NCBI RefSeq assembly: GCF_020010905.1
Contig: NZ_JAGJBY010000001.1
Span: 950,001-1,014,000, forward strand
Direction of reading: 5' to 3'
Length of the DNA stretch: 64,000 nt
Source of the DNA: Streptomyces acidiscabies
GTDB lineage: Bacteria > Actinomycetota > Actinomycetes > Streptomycetales > Streptomycetaceae
Part shown: positions 1 to 10,442 of the stretch, piece by piece
How the letters are laid out: each line of letters opens with the position of its first letter
How positions within the stretch are numbered: the stretch's first letter is position 1
Position numbers and translations under genes: made by a program
Notes under the pieces: generated by a model
Database searches by the model: none
Seen by the model: only the letters and a program-made list of their open reading frames with translations
Told to the model about the DNA's origin: nothing

Positions 1-2185
<2,185 letters not shown>

Positions 2186-2273
2186 CCTCAGTTGCTCGCG
2201 TCCACTGTGTTGGTTCTGAAACCACGAACAACCCCGTATGGCCATATACGGTGCGGTTGATGTGTTTCATAGT

Positions 2274-2390
2274 GTTTCGGTGGTTATAGCGTGAGGGAAA
2301 CGCCCGGTTACATTCCGAACCCGGAAGCTAAGCCTTACAGCGCCGATGGTACTGCAGGGGGGACCCTGTGGGAGAGTAGGACGCCGCCGA
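2274..2390 (+). rRNA. rrf: 5S ribosomal RNA
   Basis: Small rRNA of the large ribosomal subunit. It begins GTTTCGGTGGTTATAGCG and ends near GGACGCCGCCGAAC, giving the usual length of about 117 nt. The internal CCGAACCCGGAAGCTAAG element is diagnostic. It follows the 23S gene after a spacer of about 90 nt with no tRNA in it, the normal 23S-5S arrangement of a Streptomyces rrn operon. Confidence 0.95.
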
Positions 2391-2406
2391 ACAATCATTC
2401 CGGGAA

Positions 2407-2437
2407 ACCCCCGCACCTTAATTGGTGCGGGGGTTTT
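2407..2437 (+). terminator. Rho-independent terminator of the rrn operon
   Basis: Inverted repeat CCCCCGCACC / GGTGCGGGGG with a short TTAATT loop followed by TTTT, 17 nt downstream of the 5S gene. It covers the GTG at 2422 that would otherwise be a possible start for the acetyltransferase, which argues for the downstream ATG. Confidence 0.9.
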
Positions 2438-2463
2438 CTGCGTTTACGGCTACCGTGACCTGC

Positions 2464-3024
2464 ATGAACGAATTCGATGTACGCCCCATACACGCCGACG
2501 AGTGGCCCGCCATGCGGGAACTCCGGCTCGCCGCCCTCCAGGACCCCGCCGCACCCCTCGCCTTCTTCGAGACGTACGACAGCGCTGAGAAGCTGCCCGA
2601 CTCCTTCTGGCAGGAGCGGGCCGCAGGGTGCGCCGAAGGGGCCGTCGGGGCACGGCAGTTCGTCGCCGTGGGGGCGGACGGGGTGTGGGTCGGGGGGCTT
2701 GCCGTGCTCGTCGAGGAGGCCGGCAGCGTCGACTGGGCCGGGCAGCCCGTCGAGCAGCGGCAGGGGCAGATCGTCGGCGTGTATGTGCGGCCCGCCGTGC
2801 GTGGGGGCGGGGTTGTGGTCGGCGCGCTCTTCCGGGCCGCCCTGGAGTGGGCCTGGGGGATCGGGCTCGATCGCGTACGGCTCCTCGTCCACCGGGAGAA
2901 CGGGCGTGCGCTGGCCGCGTACGAGCGGATCGGGTTCGTGGCCACCGGGGTCGTCGTACCCCTCGAAGGCGACAGTGGTGAGGACGAGCTGGAGTACGTC
3001 TACGTACGGCCCTCAGAACGGTAG
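2464..3024 (+). CDS. GNAT family N-acetyltransferase
   Basis: Putative cytoplasmic acetyl-CoA-dependent N-acetyltransferase of unknown substrate, 186 aa. The GNAT acetyl-CoA loop is visible around residues 103-121 (VGVYVRPAVRGGG), and the C-terminal half has the family's ENGRALAAYERIGF element (motif B). I chose the ATG at 2464 because the in-frame GTG at 2422 lies inside the rrn terminator and adds residues with no family similarity. The gene ends with a 12-bp tail-to-tail overlap with the next, leftward gene. The family call is firm; the substrate cannot be inferred from context. Confidence 0.85.
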   Translation: MNEFDVRPIHADEWPAMRELRLAALQDPAAPLAFFETYDSAEKLPDSFWQERAAGCAEGAVGARQFVAVGADGVWVGGLAVLVEEAGSVDWAGQPVEQRQGQIVGVYVRPAVRGGGVVVGALFRAALEWAWGIGLDRVRLLVHRENGRALAAYERIGFVATGVVVPLEGDSGEDELEYVYVRPSER

Positions 3025-4506
3025 GGCGCTGTCCGGCCAGCGGGACTTCGCCTGTTCCTCCGAGCGGACCAGGGCGAAGGTCGGGAGGCCTTGGGCCTCT
3101 CCCGTCCGCAGGAGGTCCGGGAGCGTCGGGATCGGGGCCGTTGCCGCGACGTCGTCCAGGATCAGGGTCAGTGGTGGGTCGAGGCGACCGGAGGATGACC
3201 GTTCGGCCATGCGCCGGCCGCGCTCGACCACGCTTGCGACGAGAGCCGTGAGCAGGGGCATTGCGCCGGGGTTCGTGCGGGGGTCCTCGATCGAGTCGCC
3301 CACTACATAGAGCGTGCCCGTCTCGTGGACGAAGGAATCCAGCGTGACGGCGTCTGTTCTGTTCGGTGCGCAGGCCTCTCTGATGTTCACCGTCGAGAGG
3401 GCCGCCAAGGTTCTTGTCGTCAGTTCCTGCGCTATGTCCCTGCGCTCCGGGTGGGCCGTCAGGGCCGCTTCCAGTTCGCCTGCTGCTCCTGGGGCCGCCT
3501 TCGGGTGCGTACGCAGTGTCTTCACCGCTTCCTGGACGTGTGTGCCCTGGCTCCAGCGGTGTACGTGTCTGATCGTCTTCCCGTCCAGTGCTGCTGCGTG
3601 CAAGTAGCTGCGCAGGAGGGTGTGGGCCGTGTCCGCGATCGCCTGGTCGATCTTCGCGGTGGGGCGGGTGGGGGTGAGGAGCGCTGTTGCTCTCGCGATC
3701 GCCGTTTCCTTGTCCTCGCAGCCCGTTGTGGGGGGCCAGTGGAGGCGGGACGGGGTGTCGCAGAGGTGGGTGGGGTCGTACAGGAGGGTGGGGCCGAGTT
3801 TTGCCCTCGCGTCCTTGGTGGTGTGCCAGAGGGCGGGGTTCGAGGTGAGGACCACGGCGGGGCCGGGGGCGTTCTGGAGGGCTTGGGTGGCGGTGTGGAG
3901 GCGGGAGTCGCGGGGGGCGGCCTGGAGGGTGGGGACGGGGGTGGTGGACGGCTGGGGGTCGGGGGCTGGTGCGGGTTCGGTGGGGGCTGGGGTGGGGGGC
4001 GTTTCGCTCACCCGCGCTTGCGGAGTGCCGCTGCGCCCACCCGTGCCGCCCCTAGCGGCACGACTGCCCGCAGCTGGGTGAGGTTCCGGTTCGTCTGCGA
4101 GGTACGGCTCCGGGGTGCCCTTCTCGTACGCCCCCAGCCTCTCCTCCCGCTTCCTCGCCCTCACCACCCTCCATCTCGCCCACGTCCCCAAGCCGAAGAA
4201 CGTCAAGGTCAGCAGGATCATCAACTGGCCGATGAACAGGCCCCAGAAGAAGCCGTACCCCGACAAGGCGTCCGGTGGGGTGTCCGGCCAGGCGCCTGCG
4301 AGGTCGTTCGGGTTGGAGATCAGGTGGCGTAGGGCCAAGGGCGTACGCATGAAAGTGAGGGCGGGTGGCCAGGCGCCGTGGGAGAGCAGGGCCGACAAGC
4401 CCGTTGCTGTCCAGGTCAGGACCGTGATCACCAGCAGCAGCGCCAGTATCCCTAGGAGCAGGCCGTCCGGGATGCCGCCCTGGTTCTTGGGGCGCGGGGT
4501 CGGCAT
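3013..4506 (-). CDS. VirD4/TraG-like membrane protein of a cmd-type (T4SS-like) cluster
   Basis: Membrane protein of 497 aa with two predicted N-terminal transmembrane segments (about residues 14-38 and 84-105), a Pro/Thr/Ala-rich linker (about 140-200) and a C-terminal cytoplasmic domain. The stretch LTLILDDVAATAPIPTLPDL resembles the Walker B and following helix of VirD4/TraG coupling proteins, and GEAQGLPTFALVRSEEQ resembles their sensor region. I cannot find a canonical P-loop (GxxxxGK[ST]); the corresponding position reads GPAVVLTSNPAL, so ATP binding is doubtful. It is the last gene of the leftward cluster, 3 bp after the VirB4-like gene. It probably corresponds to a gene of the S. coelicolor cmd cluster, recalled as SCO4126-4131 and affecting differentiation. 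Confidence 0.75.
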   Translation of the reverse strand: MPTPRPKNQGGIPDGLLLGILALLLVITVLTWTATGLSALLSHGAWPPALTFMRTPLALRHLISNPNDLAGAWPDTPPDALSGYGFFWGLFIGQLMILLTLTFFGLGTWARWRVVRARKREERLGAYEKGTPEPYLADEPEPHPAAGSRAARGGTGGRSGTPQARVSETPPTPAPTEPAPAPDPQPSTTPVPTLQAAPRDSRLHTATQALQNAPGPAVVLTSNPALWHTTKDARAKLGPTLLYDPTHLCDTPSRLHWPPTTGCEDKETAIARATALLTPTRPTAKIDQAIADTAHTLLRSYLHAAALDGKTIRHVHRWSQGTHVQEAVKTLRTHPKAAPGAAGELEAALTAHPERRDIAQELTTRTLAALSTVNIREACAPNRTDAVTLDSFVHETGTLYVVGDSIEDPRTNPGAMPLLTALVASVVERGRRMAERSSSGRLDPPLTLILDDVAATAPIPTLPDLLRTGEAQGLPTFALVRSEEQAKSRWPDSALPF

Positions 4507-4509
4507 CGG

Positions 4510-5928
4510 TCACGCCACCGTGGATTCCGTGCCGTCCAGGTCGGACAGGTGTTGCTCCATGAACGCCGCCGCCCTTTGCTCCGCCTCCAGCTCGGCCGCG
4601 CGCAATGCGTCGTCCGCTGCCTCCGAGGAGGACTGCGTCATCGCGCGGTCCGTGAAGACCAGGGGGCGTTCCGTCTCCGTGACCAGGTGTTTGACCACCT
4701 GCACGTTTCCGTTGACGTCCCACACCGCGATGCCCGGCGTGAGGGTCGGGATGATTTCGACCGCCCACCTCGGGAGGCCCAACACCCGTCCCGTCGCCCG
4801 CGCTTCGTCCGCCTTCTGCGCGTAGATCGTCCGGGTGGACGCCATCTTCAGGATCGCCGCGGCCTCTTTCGCCGCCGCCCCGTCCACCACGTCGGACAGG
4901 TGGTGGACGACCGCGACGAAGGACAGGCCCAGGCGCCGCCCGAACTTCAGCAGGCGCTGGAACAGCTGCGCCACGAACGGGCTGTTGATGATGTGCCACG
5001 CCTCTTCGACCAGGAAGATGCGCTTCTTGCGGTCGGGGCGGATCCACGTGTGTTCGAGCCAGACGCCGACGATCGCCATCAGGATCGGCATGGCGATGGA
5101 GTTGCGGTCGATGTGGGACAGGTCGAAGACGATGAGCGGCGCGTCGAGGTCGATGCCGATCGTCGTGGGGCCGTCGAACATGCCCCTCAAGTCGCCGTCC
5201 ACCAGGCGGTCCAGGACGAGGGCGACGTCAAGTCCCCATGCGCGTACGTCGTCTATGGCGACGTTCATCGCCTCGGCCGACTCCGGTTCGGGGTGGCGGA
5301 GTTGCTCGACGATGTCGGACAGCACCGGCTGGCGTTCCAGGATCGTCTCGTTGACGTACGCGTGCGCGACCTTGAGCGCGAAGCCGGAGCGCTCGTCCAG
5401 GCCGTGGCCCATCGCGACCTCGATGATCGTGCGCAGCAGGGCGAGTTGGCCTGTTGTCGTGATCGCCGGGTCGAGGGGGTTGAGGCGGATGCCGTCGTCG
5501 AGGGCGGCCATCGCGTCGAGGCGGATGGGGGTTATCCCCAGCTCGCGGGCGATGAGGTTCCACTCGCCGGCGCCGTCCTCGCCCTGCGCGTCCAGGACGA
5601 CGACCTGGCGGTCCTTGAAGCGCAACTGCCGTAGGACGTACGTCTTTTCGAGGGCGGACTTGCCGTTGCCCGACTCGCCGAGGACGAGCCAGTGGGGGGC
5701 CGGGAGCTGCTGGCCGTAGAGCTGGAAGGGGTCGTAGATGTAGCCCTTGCCGGAGTACACCTCGCGGCCGATGATGACGCCGGAGTCGCCCAACCCCGGT
5801 GCGGCGGTGGGGAGATAGACCGCCTGGGCCTGGCCGGTGGAGGTGCGGACCGGGAGGCGGGTCGTCTCGACCTTGCCGAAGAGGAAGGTGGTGAAGGCGT
5901 CGGTGAGGAGGGAGAGCGGATCCCGCAT
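4510..5928 (-). CDS. VirB4-like AAA ATPase (cmd-type cluster)
   Basis: P-loop ATPase of 472 aa resembling the C-terminal motor half of VirB4/TraC conjugation ATPases. Walker A is GESGNGKS at residues 84-91, and Walker B is RIFLVEEAWHII near residue 300, with the EEAW variant typical of VirB4. A later stretch (VAVVHHLSDVVDG) fits the VirB4 C-terminal core. No transmembrane segment is obvious. It sits between a gene for the N-terminal VirB4-like module (5935-7494) and the VirD4-like gene, with gaps of 6 and 3 bp, so translation is probably coupled. The likely role is to energise a membrane complex; whether anything is transported is unknown. Confidence 0.85.
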   Translation of the reverse strand: MRDPLSLLTDAFTTFLFGKVETTRLPVRTSTGQAQAVYLPTAAPGLGDSGVIIGREVYSGKGYIYDPFQLYGQQLPAPHWLVLGESGNGKSALEKTYVLRQLRFKDRQVVVLDAQGEDGAGEWNLIARELGITPIRLDAMAALDDGIRLNPLDPAITTTGQLALLRTIIEVAMGHGLDERSGFALKVAHAYVNETILERQPVLSDIVEQLRHPEPESAEAMNVAIDDVRAWGLDVALVLDRLVDGDLRGMFDGPTTIGIDLDAPLIVFDLSHIDRNSIAMPILMAIVGVWLEHTWIRPDRKKRIFLVEEAWHIINSPFVAQLFQRLLKFGRRLGLSFVAVVHHLSDVVDGAAAKEAAAILKMASTRTIYAQKADEARATGRVLGLPRWAVEIIPTLTPGIAVWDVNGNVQVVKHLVTETERPLVFTDRAMTQSSSEAADDALRAAELEAEQRAAAFMEQHLSDLDGTESTVA

Positions 5929-5934
5929 CTGGTC

Positions 5935-7494
5935 CTACCTCCGGATGCCGGTGGCGAAGGGGAGTGTGTTGACGAACGCTCGGTGGTGCTCGCGGTCGCA
6001 CCACTCCAGCTTGAGGTACGACTTTCCGGCCGAGGCCCTTATCGTCCGCTTGTCGCGGTTGAGGGCCTCGGGGGAGCGCGAGGAGACCGTGATGTAGCCG
6101 ACGAGGTTGACGCCCGCCGCGCCGCTCGCGAGGTCCTCACCGCGTTGGTCGAGGCGGGAGTTGGCGGCGACGTCGCGGGGGTCGAGGGTGCGGTTCATCT
6201 TGGCCTGGCGGGAGGCCTCGGCGTCGTCGTTGGTCTTCTCCGTCAGCATGCGTTCGATGGCGACCTCGGTGGGTTCGAGGTCCATCGTCACGGCGACCGT
6301 GCGGATCACGTCCGGGGTGTGGACGAGCAGCGGCGCGAGGAAGTTGACGCCGACCGGGGTCATCGGCCACTCCTTGATCCACGCCGTGGAGTGGCACCAG
6401 GGGGCGCGGGTCGAGGACTCGCGGGTCTTCGCCTGGAGGAACGTCGGTTCCATGGCGTCGAGTTCGGCCGGCCAGGCGTTGCGCTTGGTCATCGCCTGGA
6501 TGTGGTCGATGGGGTGGTCGGGGTCGTACATGGAGTGGATCAGCGACGACAGGCGGCCCTGGCCGAGGGGCTGGCGGACGCGGATGTCGGCCTCCTGGAG
6601 GCGCGAGCAGATGTCGGTGAGCTCGCGCGCCATGACGACCGCGAGTCCGGCGTCCCGGTCCACCTTGCGGCCCGCCTGGGGGCGTGCGGAGCGGGCCATC
6701 GCGTGGGCCTCGGCGGCGAGTTCACGGCTGTACTGCATGCAGGCGACGAGGTACGCGCGGTGCTGCTCGCTGCTCGTGGAGACCATCGACTGGAGCTGCT
6801 CGTACGACGATTGCAGCCACGGCAGCGCCTTGTCGTCGCCGCGCTGGCTGACGTCCTTGGCGTGCGCGTCGGGGTCGGCGGGGAGGGTGCGGGCGAGGAT
6901 CTGGAGCCGGGTGACGAAGCCGTCGCCGTTGGCCACGTGCTTGAGCAGCGTGCCGAAACGGTCCACCAGGGCTTCCTGGTCCTCGCTGTCGCGCAGGCCG
7001 ACGCCGGGGCCCTCGATCTCGATCGCGGCCGTCACCGTACGGCGGTCGGCGTGCAGGAGGACGGCGATCTCGTCGGGGCCGAAGGGCGCGGACAGCCAGG
7101 TGATGCGGCCGATGCCGGGGGGCGGGCCGATCTCGACCTCGCGGCCGTCGAGCGCGATGCCGGCCTCCATGGCGGAGCTGCGGTAGGCGGTGCCCTTGCG
7201 CAGGCTGCGCTTGTAACTCCGGTTGATCTCGAACCACTTGTAGAACGTGCGGTGCTTGTACGGCACGTAGACCGCCATCAGGGCGATCAGCGGGAAGCCG
7301 GTGAGCAGGACGATCCGCAGGGCGAGCACGGGGACGAGTAGACCGCTCATCATGCCGAAGAAGGCGCCCGTGATGATGAGGGCGATCTCTCCGGTCTCGC
7401 GGTTCTTGCCGACGATCGCGTTCGGCCGGGCCCGGCCGATCAGATACGTACGGCGGGGCGCGATCGGGTGCGACAGGTGGGACTCGGTCGTCAA
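5935..7494 (-). CDS. SCO6880-type membrane protein (VirB3/VirB4 N-terminal-like module)
   Basis: Protein of 519 aa with one hydrophobic hairpin near the N terminus (about residues 35-80) followed by a long soluble domain. It matches what I know as the SCO6880 family, in which a VirB3-like membrane anchor is joined to a region like the N-terminal domain of VirB4; the ATPase motor is encoded separately by the next gene. Start: TTG at 7494, giving a 4-nt TTGA overlap with the stop of the preceding gene and a GGGAGG ribosome-binding site about 9 nt upstream. The family-level role is inner-membrane assembly of a secretion-like complex. Confidence 0.8.
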   Translation of the reverse strand: MTTESHLSHPIAPRRTYLIGRARPNAIVGKNRETGEIALIITGAFFGMMSGLLVPVLALRIVLLTGFPLIALMAVYVPYKHRTFYKWFEINRSYKRSLRKGTAYRSSAMEAGIALDGREVEIGPPPGIGRITWLSAPFGPDEIAVLLHADRRTVTAAIEIEGPGVGLRDSEDQEALVDRFGTLLKHVANGDGFVTRLQILARTLPADPDAHAKDVSQRGDDKALPWLQSSYEQLQSMVSTSSEQHRAYLVACMQYSRELAAEAHAMARSARPQAGRKVDRDAGLAVVMARELTDICSRLQEADIRVRQPLGQGRLSSLIHSMYDPDHPIDHIQAMTKRNAWPAELDAMEPTFLQAKTRESSTRAPWCHSTAWIKEWPMTPVGVNFLAPLLVHTPDVIRTVAVTMDLEPTEVAIERMLTEKTNDDAEASRQAKMNRTLDPRDVAANSRLDQRGEDLASGAAGVNLVGYITVSSRSPEALNRDKRTIRASAGKSYLKLEWCDREHHRAFVNTLPFATGIRR

Positions 7495-8828
7495 CGCCCT
7501 TCACCTCCCGTGCGGTTGTTGCTGGCGTGCGGGGTGTTGAGGGGGCTGCCGGTGCGCGGGGCGGGCGCGCCCGCCGAGCCGCCGCCGTTCGCGGGGCGCG
7601 AGCCGTGCGCGGCGATGCCGCCGGAGCCCGGGTTGGCGGGGCGGGGCGTGCTGCTGGACGAACTCCCGCCGCCGCCCCCGTCGTTGGCGCGGGTGCTGTG
7701 CGTCTTGATGCCCTGCGCGACGAGGGTCGCCGGGGACGAGATGACGGCCGCCGCCTTGCTCTCCGCGCCCTGCATGATGCGGTTGTTGCGGGACGCGGCG
7801 ATCTCGTCGCCGAAGCCGGGGACGAAGCGGTAGATCATCGCGCTGGCGAAGATGGCCAGCAGGATGATCGCGAGCCCCGACACGATCGCCGAGAACGAGT
7901 CGGGACCGTCGTCCCCGGAGAGGGCTCCGGCGAGGCCGAGCACGATCACGATCACCGGTTTCACCATGATCACGGCGATCATGACACCGGCCCAGCGGCG
8001 GACGTGGCCCCAGAGGTTCTTGTCCACGAGACCGGCGTACACGACCGTGCCGAGCAGCGCGCCGACGTACAACAGGGCCGTACGGATGACCAGTTCGAGC
8101 CAGAGGATGCCCGCGGCGAGGACCGAGACCAGGGAGACCACGATCAGCATGATCGGGCCGCCGCCGATGTTCTCGCCCTTCGCGAGCGCGGTGGAGAAGG
8201 TGCCGAAGAACGTGTCGGTCTGGTCACCGGTCGCTTTCGCGAGGACCTCCGTGATGCCGTCGGTCGCGGAGACGACGGTGTAGAGGATCAGCGGCGTGAA
8301 CGCGGACGCGAGGACCGTCAGCCACAGGAATCCGACGGCCTCGGAGATCGCGGTGCCGAGGGGGACGCCGCGCACCGCGCGTTTGGCGACGGCCAGCAGC
8401 CACAGGACGAGGGTCAGGACCGTCGACGCGGCGAAGACGACCGCGTACTGCTGGAGGAACTTCTCGTTGGTGAAGTCGACGTTCGCGGTCTCCTTCACGG
8501 CCTCGCTGAGCTTCTTGACGGTCCAGGAGGCGGCGTCGGCGCAGCCCTTGGCGAGGGAGGAGAGCGGGTCGAGGGTGTCGGAGACGCCGGGGTTGGTGGT
8601 GCTCGTCCGGCCGCTGGTGCCGCGCTCGCAGTACTCCTTGGCGTCGCCGACGATGAGCCGGCACTGGTCGTTGGAGGGCGACGGCGATGGCGTGGGGGAG
8701 GCGGCGGCACCGCCCGTGGGGTTCGGGTCGGGGGTGGGCGCGGCGAAGGCTCTGGCCGAGAGCAGGACGGCCGTGGTCTGTACGGCTGCGAAGACTCCGG
8801 CGAGGCGGAGCGCTGGCTTACCGGGCAT
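7491..8828 (-). CDS. Polytopic membrane protein, VirB6/TrbL-like
   Basis: Protein of 445 aa with an N-terminal signal peptide (hydrophobic to about ARAFA, residue 29), a Thr/Pro/Ser-rich extracytoplasmic segment, a block of about six to eight transmembrane helices (about residues 130-345), and a long Gly/Ser/Pro-rich hydrophilic tail. This architecture is that of VirB6/TrbL channel subunits of type IV secretion systems, although sequence similarity to proteobacterial VirB6 is not evident by eye. It overlaps its upstream neighbour by 11 nt and its downstream neighbour by 4 nt, consistent with one operon. Confidence 0.75.
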   Translation of the reverse strand: MPGKPALRLAGVFAAVQTTAVLLSARAFAAPTPDPNPTGGAAASPTPSPSPSNDQCRLIVGDAKEYCERGTSGRTSTTNPGVSDTLDPLSSLAKGCADAASWTVKKLSEAVKETANVDFTNEKFLQQYAVVFAASTVLTLVLWLLAVAKRAVRGVPLGTAISEAVGFLWLTVLASAFTPLILYTVVSATDGITEVLAKATGDQTDTFFGTFSTALAKGENIGGGPIMLIVVSLVSVLAAGILWLELVIRTALLYVGALLGTVVYAGLVDKNLWGHVRRWAGVMIAVIMVKPVIVIVLGLAGALSGDDGPDSFSAIVSGLAIILLAIFASAMIYRFVPGFGDEIAASRNNRIMQGAESKAAAVISSPATLVAQGIKTHSTRANDGGGGGSSSSSTPRPANPGSGGIAAHGSRPANGGGSAGAPAPRTGSPLNTPHASNNRTGGEGR

Positions 8829-9648
8829 ACGTGAACCCTCCGTACTCCTCGATGGCCTTGCTGATCTCGTCGGAGCTGGCGGCCTTGTTGTCGCCGGGGA
8901 CCGGGGCGGGCCCGGAGGTCTGGTTCTGGGAGGCGACCTTCCAGTCGCCGTCCGTCCACCGGAAGGTGAAGGTCCAGGTGGACCACGAGGAGCTGACGGG
9001 GTCCGTCGAGTTCGTGCCGGACATCCCGATGAGGCCCATGGACCAGACGGCGACGGTGGCGGTGGTGTCGGCGTAGGCGCTGACCGTCGTGCCGATAGGG
9101 ACCGTGCGGGAGACGAAGGTGCTGCCCTGGGGGGCGTCGCCGTTCGCGTCGAGGCCGGCTCTGGCGAGGAAGTCGGTGGAGTACGCCTTGTCGAGTTCGG
9201 GTACGAGGCGGGCGGCCTCGGCCGAGGTGTAGACGGTGCCGACGACGTCGTCCCGGGTGGCCTTCTTGAACATCGCCGTGGAACCGAGCGCCACCGCGTA
9301 GTTGGCGGCGGCCGATTGAACGCCCTGGCGGGTCTGCGCGTATCCGGTGGGGATGCTGCCCGTTTTGGAATCCACCGGCTTCGTGCCCGTCGCCGCCGTC
9401 GACTGCGCCTGCGGCTTCGTGCCGGACGCGCCGTCGGCCGTTGTACCGGAACCGCCGCCGTCCCCGTTGCCCCGGTTCGCGAACGCGATCGCCGCGATCA
9501 GCAGGACGACGACCGCGACGACCGTGACGAGGCTGCGGGAGGAGGAGCGGGCGGGGCGGCGCGTGGAGTCCGTTTCGGGGAGGCGGGTGCGGGTACCCGC
9601 GTAGCCACCGGTGGACGTGTCGTGGCCGGGCTCGTCGGCGGGACTCAT
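8818..9648 (-). CDS. Single-pass membrane protein, VirB8/TcpC-like topology
   Basis: Protein of 276 aa with a short cytoplasmic N terminus, one transmembrane helix (about residues 44-60, LVTVVAVVVLLIAAIAFA), a Gly/Thr/Ser-rich linker, and an extracytoplasmic domain from about residue 110. Bitopic proteins with an NTF2-like external domain are typical of VirB8/TcpC subunits; I assign the topology with confidence and the fold only by inference. Start: ATG at 9648 rather than a longer frame to 9774, because the stop of the 38-codon ORF upstream overlaps it as ATGA and a purine-rich GAGGGGG lies upstream. Confidence 0.75.
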   Translation of the reverse strand: MSPADEPGHDTSTGGYAGTRTRLPETDSTRRPARSSSRSLVTVVAVVVLLIAAIAFANRGNGDGGGSGTTADGASGTKPQAQSTAATGTKPVDSKTGSIPTGYAQTRQGVQSAAANYAVALGSTAMFKKATRDDVVGTVYTSAEAARLVPELDKAYSTDFLARAGLDANGDAPQGSTFVSRTVPIGTTVSAYADTTATVAVWSMGLIGMSGTNSTDPVSSSWSTWTFTFRWTDGDWKVASQNQTSGPAPVPGDNKAASSDEISKAIEEYGGFTYAR

Positions 9649-9761
9649 GCGGCGTGCGCCCCCTCTGCGTCGTATGCGGCGTGGGCGTCGTGGAACGACG
9701 CGGTGCCGTACGACGGTAGCCGTGCTGGTTCCCGCGCGGGCGCGGTGTGGTGACTCGACAT
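9645..9761 (-). CDS. Small ORF (38 aa) coupled to the VirB8-like gene
   Basis: An ORF of 38 codons, beginning MSSHHTAPAREPARLPSYG and ending AYDAEGAHAA, fills the gap between the VirB2-like and VirB8-like genes. Its TGA stop overlaps the next ATG as ATGA, the same coupling used elsewhere in this operon. The product is His/Ala-rich with no transmembrane segment. I do not recognise a domain. The exact fit into the operon and the absence of any other explanation for this spacer support translation; the ribosome-binding site (GAGG about 12 nt upstream) is weak. Confidence 0.55.
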   Translation of the reverse strand: MSSHHTAPAREPARLPSYGTASFHDAHAAYDAEGAHAA

Positions 9762-9806
9762 CAGGGGGACGCAACCTCAGCCGGGAGGGGGAGAGAGGGG
9801 GAGGAG

Positions 9807-10124
9807 CTAGACGGCCATGCCGTACACGATCGTGAACAGCGTGCCGAGGGAGCCGATGATGAAGACTCCGGTGAGGCCCGCGATGATCAGCCCCTTGCCC
9901 TGTTCCGCGCTGAAGGTGTCCCGCAGGGCGGTGGCGCCGATCCGTTGCTTCGCGGCGCCCCAGACGGCGATGCCGAGGCAGATGAGGATCGCGAAGGCCA
10001 TCACGACCTGGATCATCGTCTTGGCCTCGGTACCCAGGCTGCCGAAGGGGCCCCAGTCCGGAGCGATCCCGCCGATGATGGTGTTGATGTCGCCCTTGTC
10101 GGCTGCGAAGAGCATGTAAGTCAC
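9807..10124 (-). CDS. Small two-helix membrane protein, VirB2-like
   Basis: Protein of 105 aa with two transmembrane helices (about residues 37-58 and 78-101) joined by a short basic and polar loop (KQRIGATALRDTFSAEQGKG). Size and topology match VirB2/TrbC-type pilin-like subunits and the small first gene of cmd-type clusters, but there is no clear signal peptide and the match is by architecture only. It is the first gene of the leftward operon; the operon promoter must lie in the 318-bp gap to its right. Confidence 0.75.
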   Translation of the reverse strand: MTYMLFAADKGDINTIIGGIAPDWGPFGSLGTEAKTMIQVVMAFAILICLGIAVWGAAKQRIGATALRDTFSAEQGKGLIIAGLTGVFIIGSLGTLFTIVYGMAV

Positions 10125-10442
10125 CGCCCCTGGTGGGTAGTTCCGTTCGTGGCCCGCTGCCGTGCGCAGGGGTCGGGAGTCATTGTCACCGACAATGCCG
10201 CCTGGGTATGTCGACTTGGCGGCATTGACGGGTGGGATTCGTATGAATGGTTCGTATCGTCACTCTGTGTATCACGGCAGGTCACGCCGGGCAATGAGGT
10301 GAGCGCGGAACCTTGGGGTGTGGTTCTGCGGAACCTGTCGGCGCTTCCGTCGTTGAGACACTTTCCCGATGCTCTCACGCTCGTAACACGAACGGGCCAC
10401 GGCTCGATCGCCGTGGCCCGTTGTTGACGGTGAGTCAGTAGG
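10125..10442. promoter_or_regulatory. Upstream region of the cmd-type operon
   Basis: Non-coding stretch between the first gene of the leftward cluster and the sedolisin gene. It contains a perfect inverted repeat CATTGTC-ACC-GACAATG at 10181-10197, about 60 bp upstream of the operon start and well placed for an operator. At its right edge is the terminator-like hairpin at 10391-10422 that belongs to the protease gene. I could not assign a convincing -35/-10 pair. Confidence 0.45.
10391..10422 (-). terminator. Hairpin downstream of the sedolisin gene
   Basis: A 12-bp perfect stem AACGGGCCACGG / CCGTGGCCCGTT with an 8-nt loop, 20 nt beyond the protease stop codon. There is no long T-run, as is usual for Streptomyces terminators. 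Confidence 0.7.

Noticed and set aside
5692..7341. Long rightward ORF of 549 codons
   Set aside because: Antisense shadow of the VirB4-like and SCO6880-type genes; composition is Asp/Arg/Val-rich mirror text with no domain.
3013..10124. Integrated conjugative element
   Set aside because: No integrase, excisionase, relaxase, TraB-like translocase or attachment-site repeats; the cluster looks like a chromosomal core locus.
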